From Pseudarthrobacter sp. fls2-241-R2A-127 (GTDB lineage Bacteria; Actinomycetota; Actinomycetes; Actinomycetales; Micrococcaceae), in assembly GCF_030209355.1 (NCBI RefSeq), contig NZ_JARVSF010000009.1, positions 186,001 to 250,000 on the forward strand: a stretch of 64,000 bases of DNA. The letters run 5' to 3'. A model generated the notes under the pieces. It made no database searches. It saw only the letters and a list, made by a program, of their open reading frames with translations, and was not told the DNA's origin. Position 1 is the stretch's first letter. Each line of letters opens with the position of its first letter. Shown piece by piece: positions 8,253-16,258 of this stretch. The position numbers were made by a program, and so were the translations under genes.

Positions 8253-9503
8253 ATGAAGAACTGGGCAGGAAACCTCGAATACTCCTCCGCCGATGTCAGG
8301 CGGCCGGAATCGGTCAGCGAACTGGCTGCCATTGTCGCCGGTTCGCCGCGGGTCAAGGCCTTGGGGTCACGGCATTCGTTCAACCCCGTGGGCGACACGG
8401 ACGGTGTCCACGTCCTCCTCGACGCACTCCCGCAGCAGGTGGAGGTGGATCGGGACCGTTCAACGGTCCGTGTCAGCGGCGGGGTGAGCTACGGGGTCCT
8501 GGGCCGAAAACTGGAGGAAGCCGGCGTCGCCATCCACAACATGGCGTCACTGCCGCATATCTCGGTAGCCGGCGCGGTGCAGACCGGCACGCACGGTTCC
8601 GGCGTCAACAATCCCGCACTGGCCGGCGCCGTGGAATCCGTCGACCTGGTACGGGCCTCGGGCGAGCAGGTCACGCTGTCCCGAAAGGACGGGGACGATT
8701 TCCTTGCCAGCGTGGTGGGCCTGGGCGCCCTCGGCATCGTCACCGGGTTGGAACTGGCGGTGCGGCCAAGTTTCCGGATGCGACAGCGCGTCCTGGAAGA
8801 CCTCCCGTGGGACAACGCGCTGGCGGATTTCACCGCCATAGTTTCCAGCGCCTACAGCGTCAGCCTCTTCACGGACTACTCCGGCGACACCGTCAACCAG
8901 GTCTGGCTCAAGGCCCTTGACGGGGAAGAGCCGCTGGCCAACTTGTACGGCGCCACGGCTGCCGTCCGTCCCCGCCACCCGCTGCCGGACATGTCTGCCG
9001 AGAACTGCACCATCCAACTGGACCAGCCCGGGCCCTGGCTGGACCGGTTGCCGCATTTCCGCCATGAATTCACGCCGAGCAACGGCGACGAACTGCAAAG
9101 CGAGTTCATCCTGCCTATCGGGCAAGCCCCCGCAGCGCTCCAGGCGGTCCGCGCCCTGGCGGACAAGCTCGCACCCCTGCTCTTCGTCTCGGAGATCCGC
9201 ACCGGTGCCGCCGATGAGTTTTGGCTCAGCCCGTTCTTCCGTCAGCAGAGCGTGGCCCTGCACTTCACCTGGAAGCCGCTGCAACCCGAGGTGGAGGCTT
9301 TCCTTCCGGTCCTCGAGGAAGCCCTGCGGCCCTTCGGGGCGAGGCCGCACTGGGGGAAGCTGTTCACCGCGGACGGTTACGACTGGGAAGAGCTGTACCC
9401 GCGCTTCGCAGACTTCCGCGCCTTCGCCGCCGCGCACGATCCCGAGGGCAAGTTCCGGAACGGGCTGCTGGACAGCATCCTGGGGGTTCCCGCGCGCCGG
9501 TAG
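8253..9503 (+). CDS. aldO: Alditol oxidase (FAD-linked, VAO family)
   Basis: The enzyme oxidises the terminal hydroxyl of alditols such as xylitol and sorbitol with O2, giving the aldose and H2O2. The protein closely follows Streptomyces AldO from NWAGN onward. It has GSRHSF with the histidine that binds FAD covalently in AldO (His46 there, about His41 here), MASLPHISVAGAVQTGTHGSG, and the catalytic SEIRTGAAD and HWGKLF motifs carrying Glu, Arg and Lys. The C-terminal ALO domain is complete. ATG 8253 is preferred for its GAAAG site seven nt upstream and agreement with homologues; ATG 8223 is the alternative. It lies 176 bp after the amidase. Confidence 0.9.
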   Translation: MKNWAGNLEYSSADVRRPESVSELAAIVAGSPRVKALGSRHSFNPVGDTDGVHVLLDALPQQVEVDRDRSTVRVSGGVSYGVLGRKLEEAGVAIHNMASLPHISVAGAVQTGTHGSGVNNPALAGAVESVDLVRASGEQVTLSRKDGDDFLASVVGLGALGIVTGLELAVRPSFRMRQRVLEDLPWDNALADFTAIVSSAYSVSLFTDYSGDTVNQVWLKALDGEEPLANLYGATAAVRPRHPLPDMSAENCTIQLDQPGPWLDRLPHFRHEFTPSNGDELQSEFILPIGQAPAALQAVRALADKLAPLLFVSEIRTGAADEFWLSPFFRQQSVALHFTWKPLQPEVEAFLPVLEEALRPFGARPHWGKLFTADGYDWEELYPRFADFRAFAAAHDPEGKFRNGLLDSILGVPARR

Positions 9504-9512
9504 GCTGGACTT

Positions 9513-9851
9513 ATGATCCGTCGCCACACAGCCCTCGCAGCCGTCCTGTCCACAGCATTGTTGCTGACCGGGTGCGGTGCGGCAGGGGACGCTGCCGGCA
9601 ACGCGGCCAGTGCGGCAGCTTCCCAAGCGGCCTCCGCCGTGGCCCAGGAAGTCACCAAGCAGATTTGCGCGAGGGTCCAGGACGGGCTTGTCAGCGTGGA
9701 GGACAAGAAGGCGCTGGCCGGTCTGGTGTCTGCGGCACGGGACGCCGGGGTGCCCGCGGAAATCACGACGCCGCTGGGCGACGTTGCTGCCTCCGGAGAC
9801 CAGGTGCCGGCAGACTCAGTCAAGGCCCTCCAGGACGCCTGCCGGTCCTGA
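9513..9851 (+). CDS. Small secreted lipoprotein of unknown function
   Basis: This 112-residue protein opens with a lipoprotein signal: Arg-Arg, a hydrophobic stretch and the lipobox LTGC (cysteine near residue 21). An Ala-rich helix follows, then about 60 residues with no recognised domain (KQICARVQDGLVSVEDKKALAGLV). It would be anchored to the outer leaflet of the cytoplasmic membrane. It starts 9 bp after aldO and may be co-transcribed. I do not recognise the family. Confidence 0.75.
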   Translation: MIRRHTALAAVLSTALLLTGCGAAGDAAGNAASAAASQAASAVAQEVTKQICARVQDGLVSVEDKKALAGLVSAARDAGVPAEITTPLGDVAASGDQVPADSVKALQDACRS

Positions 9852-9895
9852 CCCGGGAGAGGCTGAGAGGGTCCTTCGGCGGTTTCCCGCCGTCG

Positions 9896-10429
9896 TCAGT
9901 TCTGGCGGGGCTGGTCCCACACCCGCATGCCGCCGGCCCGGCCGGCCTGGGCGCGGTGCCCGGTCCGGTGTTCGGGCGGCGCGAAGGGGACCACGCCCGT
10001 TTCACTGCCGGGCGGCACGGCGTGCACGAACTTCGTGAGCTCCTCCCGGAGGGCCTTCCAGGAAATGTCGGAGTCATGCGGGTAGGCGTTGACCTCCGCC
10101 TGCCGTGCGGCCTCGACCGCAGCGGCGCCCGATTCGGTCAGCTCCACCTTCAGCTGCCGTCGGTCCGAGGCCTGCCTTGTCCTGGTAATCAGTCCGGCCG
10201 CTTCCAGCCGGGTGAGGACCCGGCCCAGCGTCTGGCTCTGGACCCTGACCTCCTCGGCGAGCTGTTCTTGATTGAGCGGGCCGCCGGTCAGCCCTTCCAG
10301 GGCAATTACGGCGGCACGGGTCAGGCCAAGGTGGGCCAGGGCATCGTCCTGGCGCCGCTGGATCAGACGTGCCGCCAGCGTGATCAGGCGGTAACTGCTC
10401 CGGGCATCAGGATCGAGGTTGCTGGTCAT
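9896..10429 (-). CDS. MarR-family transcriptional regulator
   Basis: This 177-residue protein has a winged helix-turn-helix of MarR type (about residues 30-120). The recognition region LAEEVRVQSQTLGRVLTRLEAAGLITR and wing ASDRRQLKVELTESG are clear. A 12-bp palindrome TAAGCATGCTTA lies 64 bp upstream of its start, the type of site MarR proteins use for autorepression. An identical palindrome sits in front of the flavin-binding protein gene at 14180-14662. The C-terminal 40 residues (PPEHRTGHRAQAG) are an unusual basic extension. The ligand is unknown. Confidence 0.88.
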   Translation of the reverse strand: MTSNLDPDARSSYRLITLAARLIQRRQDDALAHLGLTRAAVIALEGLTGGPLNQEQLAEEVRVQSQTLGRVLTRLEAAGLITRTRQASDRRQLKVELTESGAAAVEAARQAEVNAYPHDSDISWKALREELTKFVHAVPPGSETGVVPFAPPEHRTGHRAQAGRAGGMRVWDQPRQN

Positions 10430-10492
10430 CGGGCCGCGGCCTTCCTGCAGGTGGCAAGGTGCTCGTCACCCCGCGTCCCTACCCCCCTACAA

Positions 10493-10504
10493 TAAGCATG
10501 CTTA
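10493..10504. promoter_or_regulatory. MarR-type operator upstream of the MarR gene
   Basis: The perfect palindrome TAAGCATGCTTA is located 64 bp before the MarR start codon. The same 12 bases recur at 14716-14727. The context here is AATAAGCATGCTTAGCAAC. Binding by the adjacent regulator is inferred. Confidence 0.6.
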
Positions 10505-10558
10505 GCAACATATTCGCAAGTAGACTTAGTATTCATCTGCAGCCGAACCCGGACCAGG

Positions 10559-11305
10559 TTATTTTTTGCCCTTTTTCCGCGAGCCCCGGCCCCGGCCCTT
10601 ATCCGGGTTGGGGGCGTAGCGCTGGGCCACTTTGGGAGCCTTTTTGGTGCCGGTTCCCCGCCAGTCCGGTTTGGGATCCTTCTTTTCCTTGACCAGCTTG
10701 GCAGAGGGCTGCCGCGAACTCTGGGCGGTACGGCCACGCACTATCCCGATAAACTCCTCGAGGACCTCGTCCGTGGCTTCGGCGGGCCACGCCAGCGCGA
10801 TTTCCGTTCCGTCCGCCCCCGTCAGCCGCCGCGCCACAGTGTCTTTGACGTTGAGATGGCGCGCCACCGGCATGGGGAGGATCACCAGGCCGGCACCGGC
10901 GGCAACCACCTGGAGTGCCGCCTCCGGTCCGCCCAATGCGGCCACATCGAGGATCGATTCCTGCTCCAGGTCGGCCAGCGCCACATCCTCGAACACGGAG
11001 ATCTCGTGGCCTTTGGGAGCCACCACCACGGGCTGCTCCTCATACAACGGGATGACGCTGAGCCCTTCCCGCTCCACCGGAAGGCGGACGAAGGCCATGT
11101 CCGCCCTACCGTCACGGAGCACCCCAAGCTGGTCGCCGTCGTCGACCATGAATGCCCGCAGCGGAATATCCTGCATCCGCTCCTCCCACCGGCGGATCCA
11201 TTTACCGGGCGTCACTCCTGCCACGTAGGAAATGCGGAGAATCCGCGGCTCGTCCCCGGCAATGGCATCGGGGGCGTCGGGGGCAGGGGTATTGTCGGCG
11301 GGCAC
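10559..11305 (-). CDS. LysR substrate-binding-domain protein without a DNA-binding domain
   Basis: About 248 residues. The body matches the ligand-binding (co-inducer) domain of LysR regulators: RISYVAGVTPGKWIRRWEER, GRADMAFVRLPVE, EEQPVVVAPKGHE, AAGAGLVILPMPVARHL. No helix-turn-helix precedes it; the start (GTG 11305) leaves only about 20 residues before the domain. The last 45 residues are strongly basic and disordered-looking (KKDPKPDWRGTGTKKAPK, then GRGRGSRKKGKK). It is divergent from a DUF5997 gene 37 bp away, a pairing that recurs in Actinobacteria. It cannot act as an ordinary LysR activator; the Lys/Arg tail might contact nucleic acid. The function is unknown. Confidence 0.8.
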   Translation of the reverse strand: MPADNTPAPDAPDAIAGDEPRILRISYVAGVTPGKWIRRWEERMQDIPLRAFMVDDGDQLGVLRDGRADMAFVRLPVEREGLSVIPLYEEQPVVVAPKGHEISVFEDVALADLEQESILDVAALGGPEAALQVVAAGAGLVILPMPVARHLNVKDTVARRLTGADGTEIALAWPAEATDEVLEEFIGIVRGRTAQSSRQPSAKLVKEKKDPKPDWRGTGTKKAPKVAQRYAPNPDKGRGRGSRKKGKK

Positions 11306-11342
11306 GTCTTCACAGTACCCGCCGCCCGGATACCCTTGAAGC

Positions 11343-11747
11343 ATGACCTCTGCAAACTCCCAGTCCATGAAGCCGGCCACCGTTGCCAAGAAACTTGGCA
11401 TCTACCTGCCTGCCGCGCCGCAGGAGTTCCAGGATTCAACCATCACCCGCGAGGAATTCGCCGAACTTCAGGCCAACCCGCCGGAGTGGCTCGCCGAGCT
11501 CCGCCGCAACGGACCGCACCCCCGCCCCGTGGTGGCCCAGAAGCTGAACGTGTCCATCAGCGGCCTGGCCCGCGGCGGCGTGGAGGACGCGCTCACGACG
11601 GCGGAAATCACCGCACTGCTGCAGGCGCCGCCGCAGTGGCTGGTCACCGAGCGCTCCACGCACGCATCCGTCCGCGCCGAGGCCCAGCGGGTCAAGGATG
11701 AGGCCGCCAAGAAGCAGGCCAAGAAGGACCGCACGCAGGCCCGGTAG
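11343..11747 (+). CDS. DUF5997 family protein
   Basis: A 134-residue soluble protein of the actinobacterial DUF5997 family. It begins MTSANSQSMKPATVAKKLGI and has a conserved core LPAAPQEFQDSTITREEFAELQANPPEWL and GPHPRPVVAQKLNVSISGLAR, which suggests a small helical DNA- or RNA-associated fold. The C-terminus is Lys/Arg-rich. It is divergently transcribed from the LysR-like protein, whose start codon is 37 bp away, so both promoters must overlap. No biochemical role is known to me. Confidence 0.78.
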   Translation: MTSANSQSMKPATVAKKLGIYLPAAPQEFQDSTITREEFAELQANPPEWLAELRRNGPHPRPVVAQKLNVSISGLARGGVEDALTTAEITALLQAPPQWLVTERSTHASVRAEAQRVKDEAAKKQAKKDRTQAR

Positions 11748-11750
11748 CCC

Positions 11751-12131
11751 TCAGTCCTGGTGGATCTGGATGTAGTTGCCGCAGCCGTCGTCGAACACGG
11801 CGCTGGTGCCGAACGGATCCGTGGTAGGCGGGGTCTTGAAGCTGACACCGGCCGCCGTCAGCCGTTCGAATTCGGCCTGGACGTCCGGGACCCCGAAGAC
11901 GATGGCGGGCAGGCCTGCCTCCCGTATGGCATTCATGTAGTCCGCGCCGATCGGGTTGTCGCTGGGCTCCAGGAGCAGGCCCGTGGAACTGTCGTCCGCT
12001 CCGGGATCCTTGATGATGTAGAGGTTGTACTCAGGCATGGCCATGAGCGTGTCGAATCCCAAGGTCCCGGTATAGAAGGCATGGGCGGCGGCGGGATCCT
12101 GGACGTGGATGCTGCACATTTTGATACGCAT
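11751..12131 (-). CDS. VOC-family (glyoxalase/bleomycin-resistance fold) protein
   Basis: This 126-residue protein has the vicinal-oxygen-chelate fold: MRIKMCSIHVQDPAAAHAFY at the start, the middle strand NLYIIKD, and the C-terminal GTSAVFDDGCGNYIQIHQD, where the terminal acidic residues would help bind metal. The start at 12131 is the first that begins directly with the fold; the longer open frame upstream is Pro/Arg-rich and overlaps the neighbouring gene. It follows the FMN reductase gene by 13 bp, so the two form a small operon. The substrate is unknown. Confidence 0.85.
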   Translation of the reverse strand: MRIKMCSIHVQDPAAAHAFYTGTLGFDTLMAMPEYNLYIIKDPGADDSSTGLLLEPSDNPIGADYMNAIREAGLPAIVFGVPDVQAEFERLTAAGVSFKTPPTTDPFGTSAVFDDGCGNYIQIHQD

Positions 12132-12144
12132 GGGTCCACGGTAC

Positions 12145-12702
12145 TCATGTCCTGAGCGTTTGCAGTGCGGTGGACCAGGGAATGATCTGGCCAAAGAGCC
12201 GCTGGAGCGCCTGTTCGGCGCCTTCGGAGGGTGTAAAGGCGGTGTAGTCCCGGAAGTCCGCGGCAAACGTTAGCGCCACCTGGGCCCGAACGTCGGCCAT
12301 CTGCAGCTCGCCGGCGATCAGCCGCAGGTTTTCCACCGCCCGGACACCACCGGCGCTGCCGTAGCTGACGAACGCCGCTGCCTTGTTGTTCCATTCGGCA
12401 TAGAGGTAGTCCAAGGCATTCTTCAGGGCCGCGGGAACCGAATGGTTGTATTCAGCGGTGACAAAGATGTACCCGTCGAAATCCTTGACCGCCGCGGCCC
12501 ACCGCTTCGTGTGGTCATGCTGGTACCTGCCCCGGGAAGGCGGCAGCGGCTCGTCCATGAGCGGAAGATCGTAGTCGGCCACGTCCAGCATCCCGAATTC
12601 GGCGCCGCCGTGCTCCGCCGCGCGCCTGAGCACCCAGTCCGCCACCTCCCGGCCCCGTCGCCCCGGCCGAGTACTGCCTGCCACCACTGCGATCCTGACC
12701 AT
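12145..12702 (-). CDS. NADPH-dependent FMN reductase family protein
   Basis: A 185-residue flavodoxin-like reductase. The FMN phosphate loop is GSTRPGRRG near residue 10. The family motif EYNHSVPAALKNALDYL and the glycine-rich SYGSAGGVRAVENLR follow in the expected order. It would reduce FMN or a small electrophile such as a quinone or azo compound with NAD(P)H. It is the first gene of a likely operon with the VOC protein 13 bp downstream. No regulator is adjacent. Confidence 0.88.
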   Translation of the reverse strand: MVRIAVVAGSTRPGRRGREVADWVLRRAAEHGGAEFGMLDVADYDLPLMDEPLPPSRGRYQHDHTKRWAAAVKDFDGYIFVTAEYNHSVPAALKNALDYLYAEWNNKAAAFVSYGSAGGVRAVENLRLIAGELQMADVRAQVALTFAADFRDYTAFTPSEGAEQALQRLFGQIIPWSTALQTLRT

Positions 12703-12862
12703 GGTCCGCCTCCTTGCCTGCGCGGTACTCCCCCACGGGACAACACCGCTGCTCGCCGTTTATTCCGGCGCCGGGCGCCATTGACGCTGTGCCCGGAAGA
12801 GGGTGCAATGGAATGACCAGCCCGGGCGTTCCGCCCATGGCCTGGGGCGCTGGAGGTGCAAA

Positions 12863-13489
12863 ATGTCAGCCGTGGCCGAATTCCTGTTCCAAGGTCTGCA
12901 TCAAGGTGCATGGGCGGTCCTGTTGGGCGGCCCGGTCCTGGTTTGCAGCGTAGCCGCAACGGTTTTTGCCGTGCGGAGGCGGACGCTGGGCCGCAGGGAC
13001 GGCGCGGCGGAGGTGCCGGACCAGCTGTTTTGGGACGTCTTCCTGGGCTCGTGCGCAGCACTTCCGGCCTTGATCATCCCTGCGATGGTGTCCCCGTGGT
13101 CCGGGCTTGTCTTGGCAGGAGCGGCCGTTGCCGCGGGAATTGCCGCCCACCACGGCACCCCCCGGTACCTGGCGTGGCAGTCGGCACGCCGTGAGCACCG
13201 GCGGCAGCTCTCCGCGCATCAGGCCGCCACGGCGCGCCACGACGAACTGCTGCTCCGCTGGCGCCGCTATGAACTCGATCCGGCCAGCACCATCGACTAC
13301 CCCGGACTGACCGATGTGCGCCTGCCTGAGACCTCTGCACTGATCAAGGCGATGCGGACGGCGGACCAGATGCGCACCTCCGCGCATACCACGTACCCGG
13401 ATGCCGTCGGAAGCCTGGCGGCAACCTTGGCGGCGGCCGAACGGGCGGCTGGAATTCCGCCCCGTCAGCCGGCCGACCAGGCCGGCTGA
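12863..13489 (+). CDS. Hypothetical protein with two membrane helices
   Basis: This 208-residue protein starts at ATG 12863 with an excellent GGAGGT site six to eight nt upstream. Hydrophobic segments lie at about residues 15-38 and 60-88, the second AALPALIIPAMVSPWSGLVLAG. The remaining 120 residues are a soluble, Arg/Ala-rich helical region (ARREHRRQLSAHQAATARHDE) with likely coiled-coil character, followed by LDPASTIDYPGLTDVRLPETS. I do not recognise the family. Similar Arthrobacter proteins of two helices plus a cytoplasmic helix are common and uncharacterised. Confidence 0.7.
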   Translation: MSAVAEFLFQGLHQGAWAVLLGGPVLVCSVAATVFAVRRRTLGRRDGAAEVPDQLFWDVFLGSCAALPALIIPAMVSPWSGLVLAGAAVAAGIAAHHGTPRYLAWQSARREHRRQLSAHQAATARHDELLLRWRRYELDPASTIDYPGLTDVRLPETSALIKAMRTADQMRTSAHTTYPDAVGSLAATLAAAERAAGIPPRQPADQAG

Positions 13490-13549
13490 CGTTAACTGCT
13501 GTGTCGGGAGCGGTGGATCGGGCCGCAGCACCGGCGATAGCATCCGAGG

Positions 13550-14158
13550 ATGAAGCCTGAGGAAGTGCCGGTCCATGACAAGTTCGGACGGCTGCTGGAG
13601 GACCGCGGAGTCTGGCGCCAAGCCACCACCCTGGAAGCCGCCGGGGAACTGACGGCCCGGTGGCTTGAAGGCGGCAGTTCCTACCAGCCCGGACACTTTG
13701 CGCCAGGCTCCGACGACGAGACCAGGCCCATTGCCGCAGCCTTGGCCGAACTCAACCGGCATGGGCTTTTCACCAAGGAATCCCAGCCCGGCATCCAGGA
13801 CGGCGCCGCCGCGCAGCGGGAATACGTCACCGGATTCTGCAGTGCCGCCACCGCCGGTGAACTGCTGGCTCTATCCACCCGCACCGAACTGGTGACCGTG
13901 GCGCATGCACCTGGCGAGGCAAGCAGCGCAGCCATCCCCGTGACCCTTGCCGGATCGGACGTCACCACAGTGCTGGGCTCCAGCGAAAATCCCGTGGCGG
14001 AGGACCAGATCCGGGACTGGGCAGGAGAAACCAACGATGCCCTGGCCCTGCTCCTCGCGGATTCCTGGTACGTGGAAATCCTGGACCCGCTGTGGGGCCG
14101 CAATGACGTGCTGCTGCCCGCCGTCCTGCAGGCACTGAAAAGGGCGGAGCAGCCGTAG
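13550..14158 (+). CDS. Hypothetical protein resembling DUF6919
   Basis: A 202-residue soluble protein. The block ATTLEAAGELTARWLEG, then DDETRPIAAALAELNRHGLFT and SQPGIQDGAAAQREYVTGF, matches what I recall of the DUF6919 family of Streptomyces and relatives. No catalytic motif or signal peptide is seen. It stands 60 bp after the previous hypothetical gene and convergent with the flavin-binding protein gene. The function is unknown; the family call is from memory of the motif. Confidence 0.65.
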   Translation: MKPEEVPVHDKFGRLLEDRGVWRQATTLEAAGELTARWLEGGSSYQPGHFAPGSDDETRPIAAALAELNRHGLFTKESQPGIQDGAAAQREYVTGFCSAATAGELLALSTRTELVTVAHAPGEASSAAIPVTLAGSDVTTVLGSSENPVAEDQIRDWAGETNDALALLLADSWYVEILDPLWGRNDVLLPAVLQALKRAEQP

Positions 14159-14179
14159 CCGCCCCGCCCCCTGGCACTG

Positions 14180-14662
14180 CTAGAGTTCCACGGTTCCGCT
14201 CTCGCCAACGCTCATCCGGCTGTTGGTGACCTTCGACTTGACCCACTGCAGTACGGTGGCCGCCGTGCCACCCGGGCTGGTCCAGTACTCCGCGGAGTCC
14301 GATTCGACCCGAAGGAGGCACACCTCGGGGGTGTCCGGGCCGTCCGGGAACCATGCTTCGACAACTTGGTTCCACATTTCATGGATCTTGGCCCGGTCTG
14401 TGACCACCTCGGCGGTACCGGCCACGGAAACCCATTCGGTCTTCTTGCCAAAGGCGACGTTGACGCGCGGATCTGCCCGGACGTGCGCAACCTGCGAGGT
14501 GCCCAGGCCCGTGAAGAACCACATGTCGCCGTCGTCCATGACCTCCTGGACTGCCAGCGGCCGGCTGACGAGGGCGCCGTCTTCGTTGATGGTGGTAACC
14601 ATCCCGATCCTGGCATCGTTGATGATCTCAGTAACCTTGCTGATGCTCTGGGCGTCAGTCAT
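14180..14662 (-). CDS. Pyridoxamine 5'-phosphate oxidase-family (general stress 26-like) protein
   Basis: This 160-residue split-barrel protein binds FMN or F420. The typical opening is SKVTEIINDARIGMVTTINEDGALVSRPL. The core is WFFTGLGTSQVAHVRADPRVNVAF, and the end DSAEYWTSPGG matches the YdaG/GSP26 type of stress flavoprotein rather than PdxH. Its start is 53 bp downstream (on the minus strand) of a TAAGCATGCTTA palindrome identical to the one at the MarR gene, so regulation by MarR and a stress role are plausible. Confidence 0.82.
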   Translation of the reverse strand: MTDAQSISKVTEIINDARIGMVTTINEDGALVSRPLAVQEVMDDGDMWFFTGLGTSQVAHVRADPRVNVAFGKKTEWVSVAGTAEVVTDRAKIHEMWNQVVEAWFPDGPDTPEVCLLRVESDSAEYWTSPGGTAATVLQWVKSKVTNSRMSVGESGTVEL

Positions 14663-14715
14663 GCCTCACCTCGTTCGTCTGAAGTCGGGGACGCTCCCCG
14701 CCGCCAGCCTATTAG

Positions 14716-14727
14716 TAAGCATGCTTA
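14716..14727. promoter_or_regulatory. Second MarR-type operator, upstream of the PPOX-family gene
   Basis: The palindrome TAAGCATGCTTA in the context AGTAAGCATGCTTATTTAC is located one base beyond the stop codon of puo and 53 bp before the PPOX-family start. It is identical to the 12 bases at 10493-10504. Regulation by the MarR protein of this window is inferred. Confidence 0.55.
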
Positions 14728-14728
14728 T

Positions 14729-16120
14729 TTACCAGCCGGCGGCGACCGGAACCTTCGCGACCTCGGCGATGCGCGCGGCGGTCAGCCGGCCCATGCGGAC
14801 AGCCCCGTCAACATGCTGGTAGCCCTCCGCGGCCAGGTCCGAGGAAGACCAGTAGATCGGACCCACGGGAGCCAGCTGGTCCTTGCCGTAACGGTGCAGG
14901 CCGCCCAGGTCGTAGCTCGCAGCGTAGGCGCCCCGGGTCCATTCCTCCGAACCCCAGTCGGATTCGTAGTAGACCTCGGGAGCCAGGGCCTCGGCGCCGA
15001 GGAATCCGGCAATGGACTCCAGGATGGCGCGCTTGCGGTCCTCGGCACTGAGCTCGAAGACGGCGTCGGCCTTTTCGTCGGAAACAAAGCCCACCAGGGT
15101 ACCGCGGGAATCTCCGTGGTTGGTGTTGTCGTACACCTCCTGGACCAGCGCATCCGCACCGAAGCCGGTGCCGGAGAGCCCTTTATCCCGCCAGAACGGC
15201 GTCGCGTAGACGGCGTGGACCTTGATGACCAGGCCCAGGGACTGGTGCTGGTGCATCTGATGCTGGCGGCGCGGAAGCGGCGGGTTGAAGGAGACGCGGG
15301 AGTAGAGGTTGGGCGGCACGGCCATGATCACAAACCGGGCGTTGACAGTGGCGCGGTCCGACTCGACGCTCACGCGGTGCCCGCCGTCGGCGTCCGACTC
15401 CCACGCAATGGTGCGCACCGGGGAGTCCAGGACGACGTCGTCGCCCAGTTCCCGGGCCTGGAGCAGGGAAACCTGCTGCATCCCGCCCACCACGCGGCGG
15501 TCCAGGATGAAGTCCTCGTCCGTCAGGTGCGTGAATGAGCCGGCGGAGGCCGCCATCAAAACCGCCTGCAGGGCGGAGAAAGCGTGTGCCGGCTTGGTCA
15601 GCATGCCGCCTGCGATGAAGAGGCCGATGTTCTTGCAGGCTTCCTCGTTGGCCGAATTTTGCCGCAGCCAGTGATGGAAGGAGACGGTGTCCAGCTCGCG
15701 GGCCTTCGGGTGCGCCCACGGCTCCGTGGCGCCGATTTCGGCGGCCAGGCCGTCCAGCAGGGCCACCAGTCGGTCCATTTCGACGGCGGTGTCCGCGTCC
15801 ACGGGGAAGGTGTCACCGGTGTAGCGCACGGGCGTGCCGTCCGCGCCGATGTAGATGGACTCGCCGTCGCGGTAGCGCGGGTAGGTTTCCAGGTTCAGTT
15901 CCTGGAGCAGTTCCAGGAGGGCGGTCTGGTCCGGGGAAACCCACTGACCGCCAATCTCGAGCATGGCGCCGTCCACGGTGTCCGTCCAGGTGCGGCCGCC
16001 CACGCGGTCGCGGGCCTCGAGCACGGCGACGGTGAGGCCGGCCTTCTTCAGTTCACGGGCGGCGGTGAGTCCGGACGGCCCGGCTCCAACGACCACGACG
16101 TCGCGGTTCAGGTTCAGCAT
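14729..16120 (-). CDS. puo: Putrescine oxidase (flavin monoamine oxidase)
   Basis: The enzyme oxidises putrescine to 4-aminobutanal, releasing NH3 and H2O2. It is 463 residues long. The FAD-binding Rossmann motif DVVVVGAGPSGLTAARELKKAG is at the N-terminus, followed by EARDRVGGRTW and EIGGQWVSPDQ. The C-terminal flavin motif is YWSSSDLAAEGYQHVDGAVRMG. The sequence tracks the Kocuria/Micrococcus putrescine oxidase almost residue by residue (for example PPLPRRQHQMHQHQSLGLVI), which makes the substrate call strong. GAGAGG precedes the ATG. It diverges from tetR, with the shared palindrome 39 bp upstream of its start. Together with aguA it points to agmatine/putrescine catabolism. Confidence 0.95.
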   Translation of the reverse strand: MLNLNRDVVVVGAGPSGLTAARELKKAGLTVAVLEARDRVGGRTWTDTVDGAMLEIGGQWVSPDQTALLELLQELNLETYPRYRDGESIYIGADGTPVRYTGDTFPVDADTAVEMDRLVALLDGLAAEIGATEPWAHPKARELDTVSFHHWLRQNSANEEACKNIGLFIAGGMLTKPAHAFSALQAVLMAASAGSFTHLTDEDFILDRRVVGGMQQVSLLQARELGDDVVLDSPVRTIAWESDADGGHRVSVESDRATVNARFVIMAVPPNLYSRVSFNPPLPRRQHQMHQHQSLGLVIKVHAVYATPFWRDKGLSGTGFGADALVQEVYDNTNHGDSRGTLVGFVSDEKADAVFELSAEDRKRAILESIAGFLGAEALAPEVYYESDWGSEEWTRGAYAASYDLGGLHRYGKDQLAPVGPIYWSSSDLAAEGYQHVDGAVRMGRLTAARIAEVAKVPVAAGW

Positions 16121-16158
16121 GATGTCCTCTCTTCGGTTTCCCTGGTGACGGAAACCAC

Positions 16159-16179
16159 TAAATGAATGGCATTCATTTA
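16159..16179. promoter_or_regulatory. TetR-type palindromic operator between puo and tetR
   Basis: Ten-bp arms TAAATGAATG and the exact complement flank a central G. Nineteen central bases are identical to the operator at aguA (5198-5222). It lies 39 bp before the puo start and 80 bp before the tetR start, next to an AT-rich stretch TTTAAACTATAA that may hold the promoters. One bound dimer could control both divergent genes. Confidence 0.75.
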
Positions 16180-16258
16180 TTTAAACTATAACCGCCTGCC
16201 GCCGGGAGCGGAAGTACCGGATGGAATAATGCTGGAGACCACCAACGAAAGGGCAGCA

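Noticed and set aside
16166..16258. Upstream start for the TetR gene at ATG 16166
   Set aside because: This ATG is part of the operator palindrome; ATG 16259 has a good ribosome site and leaves the whole helix-turn-helix.
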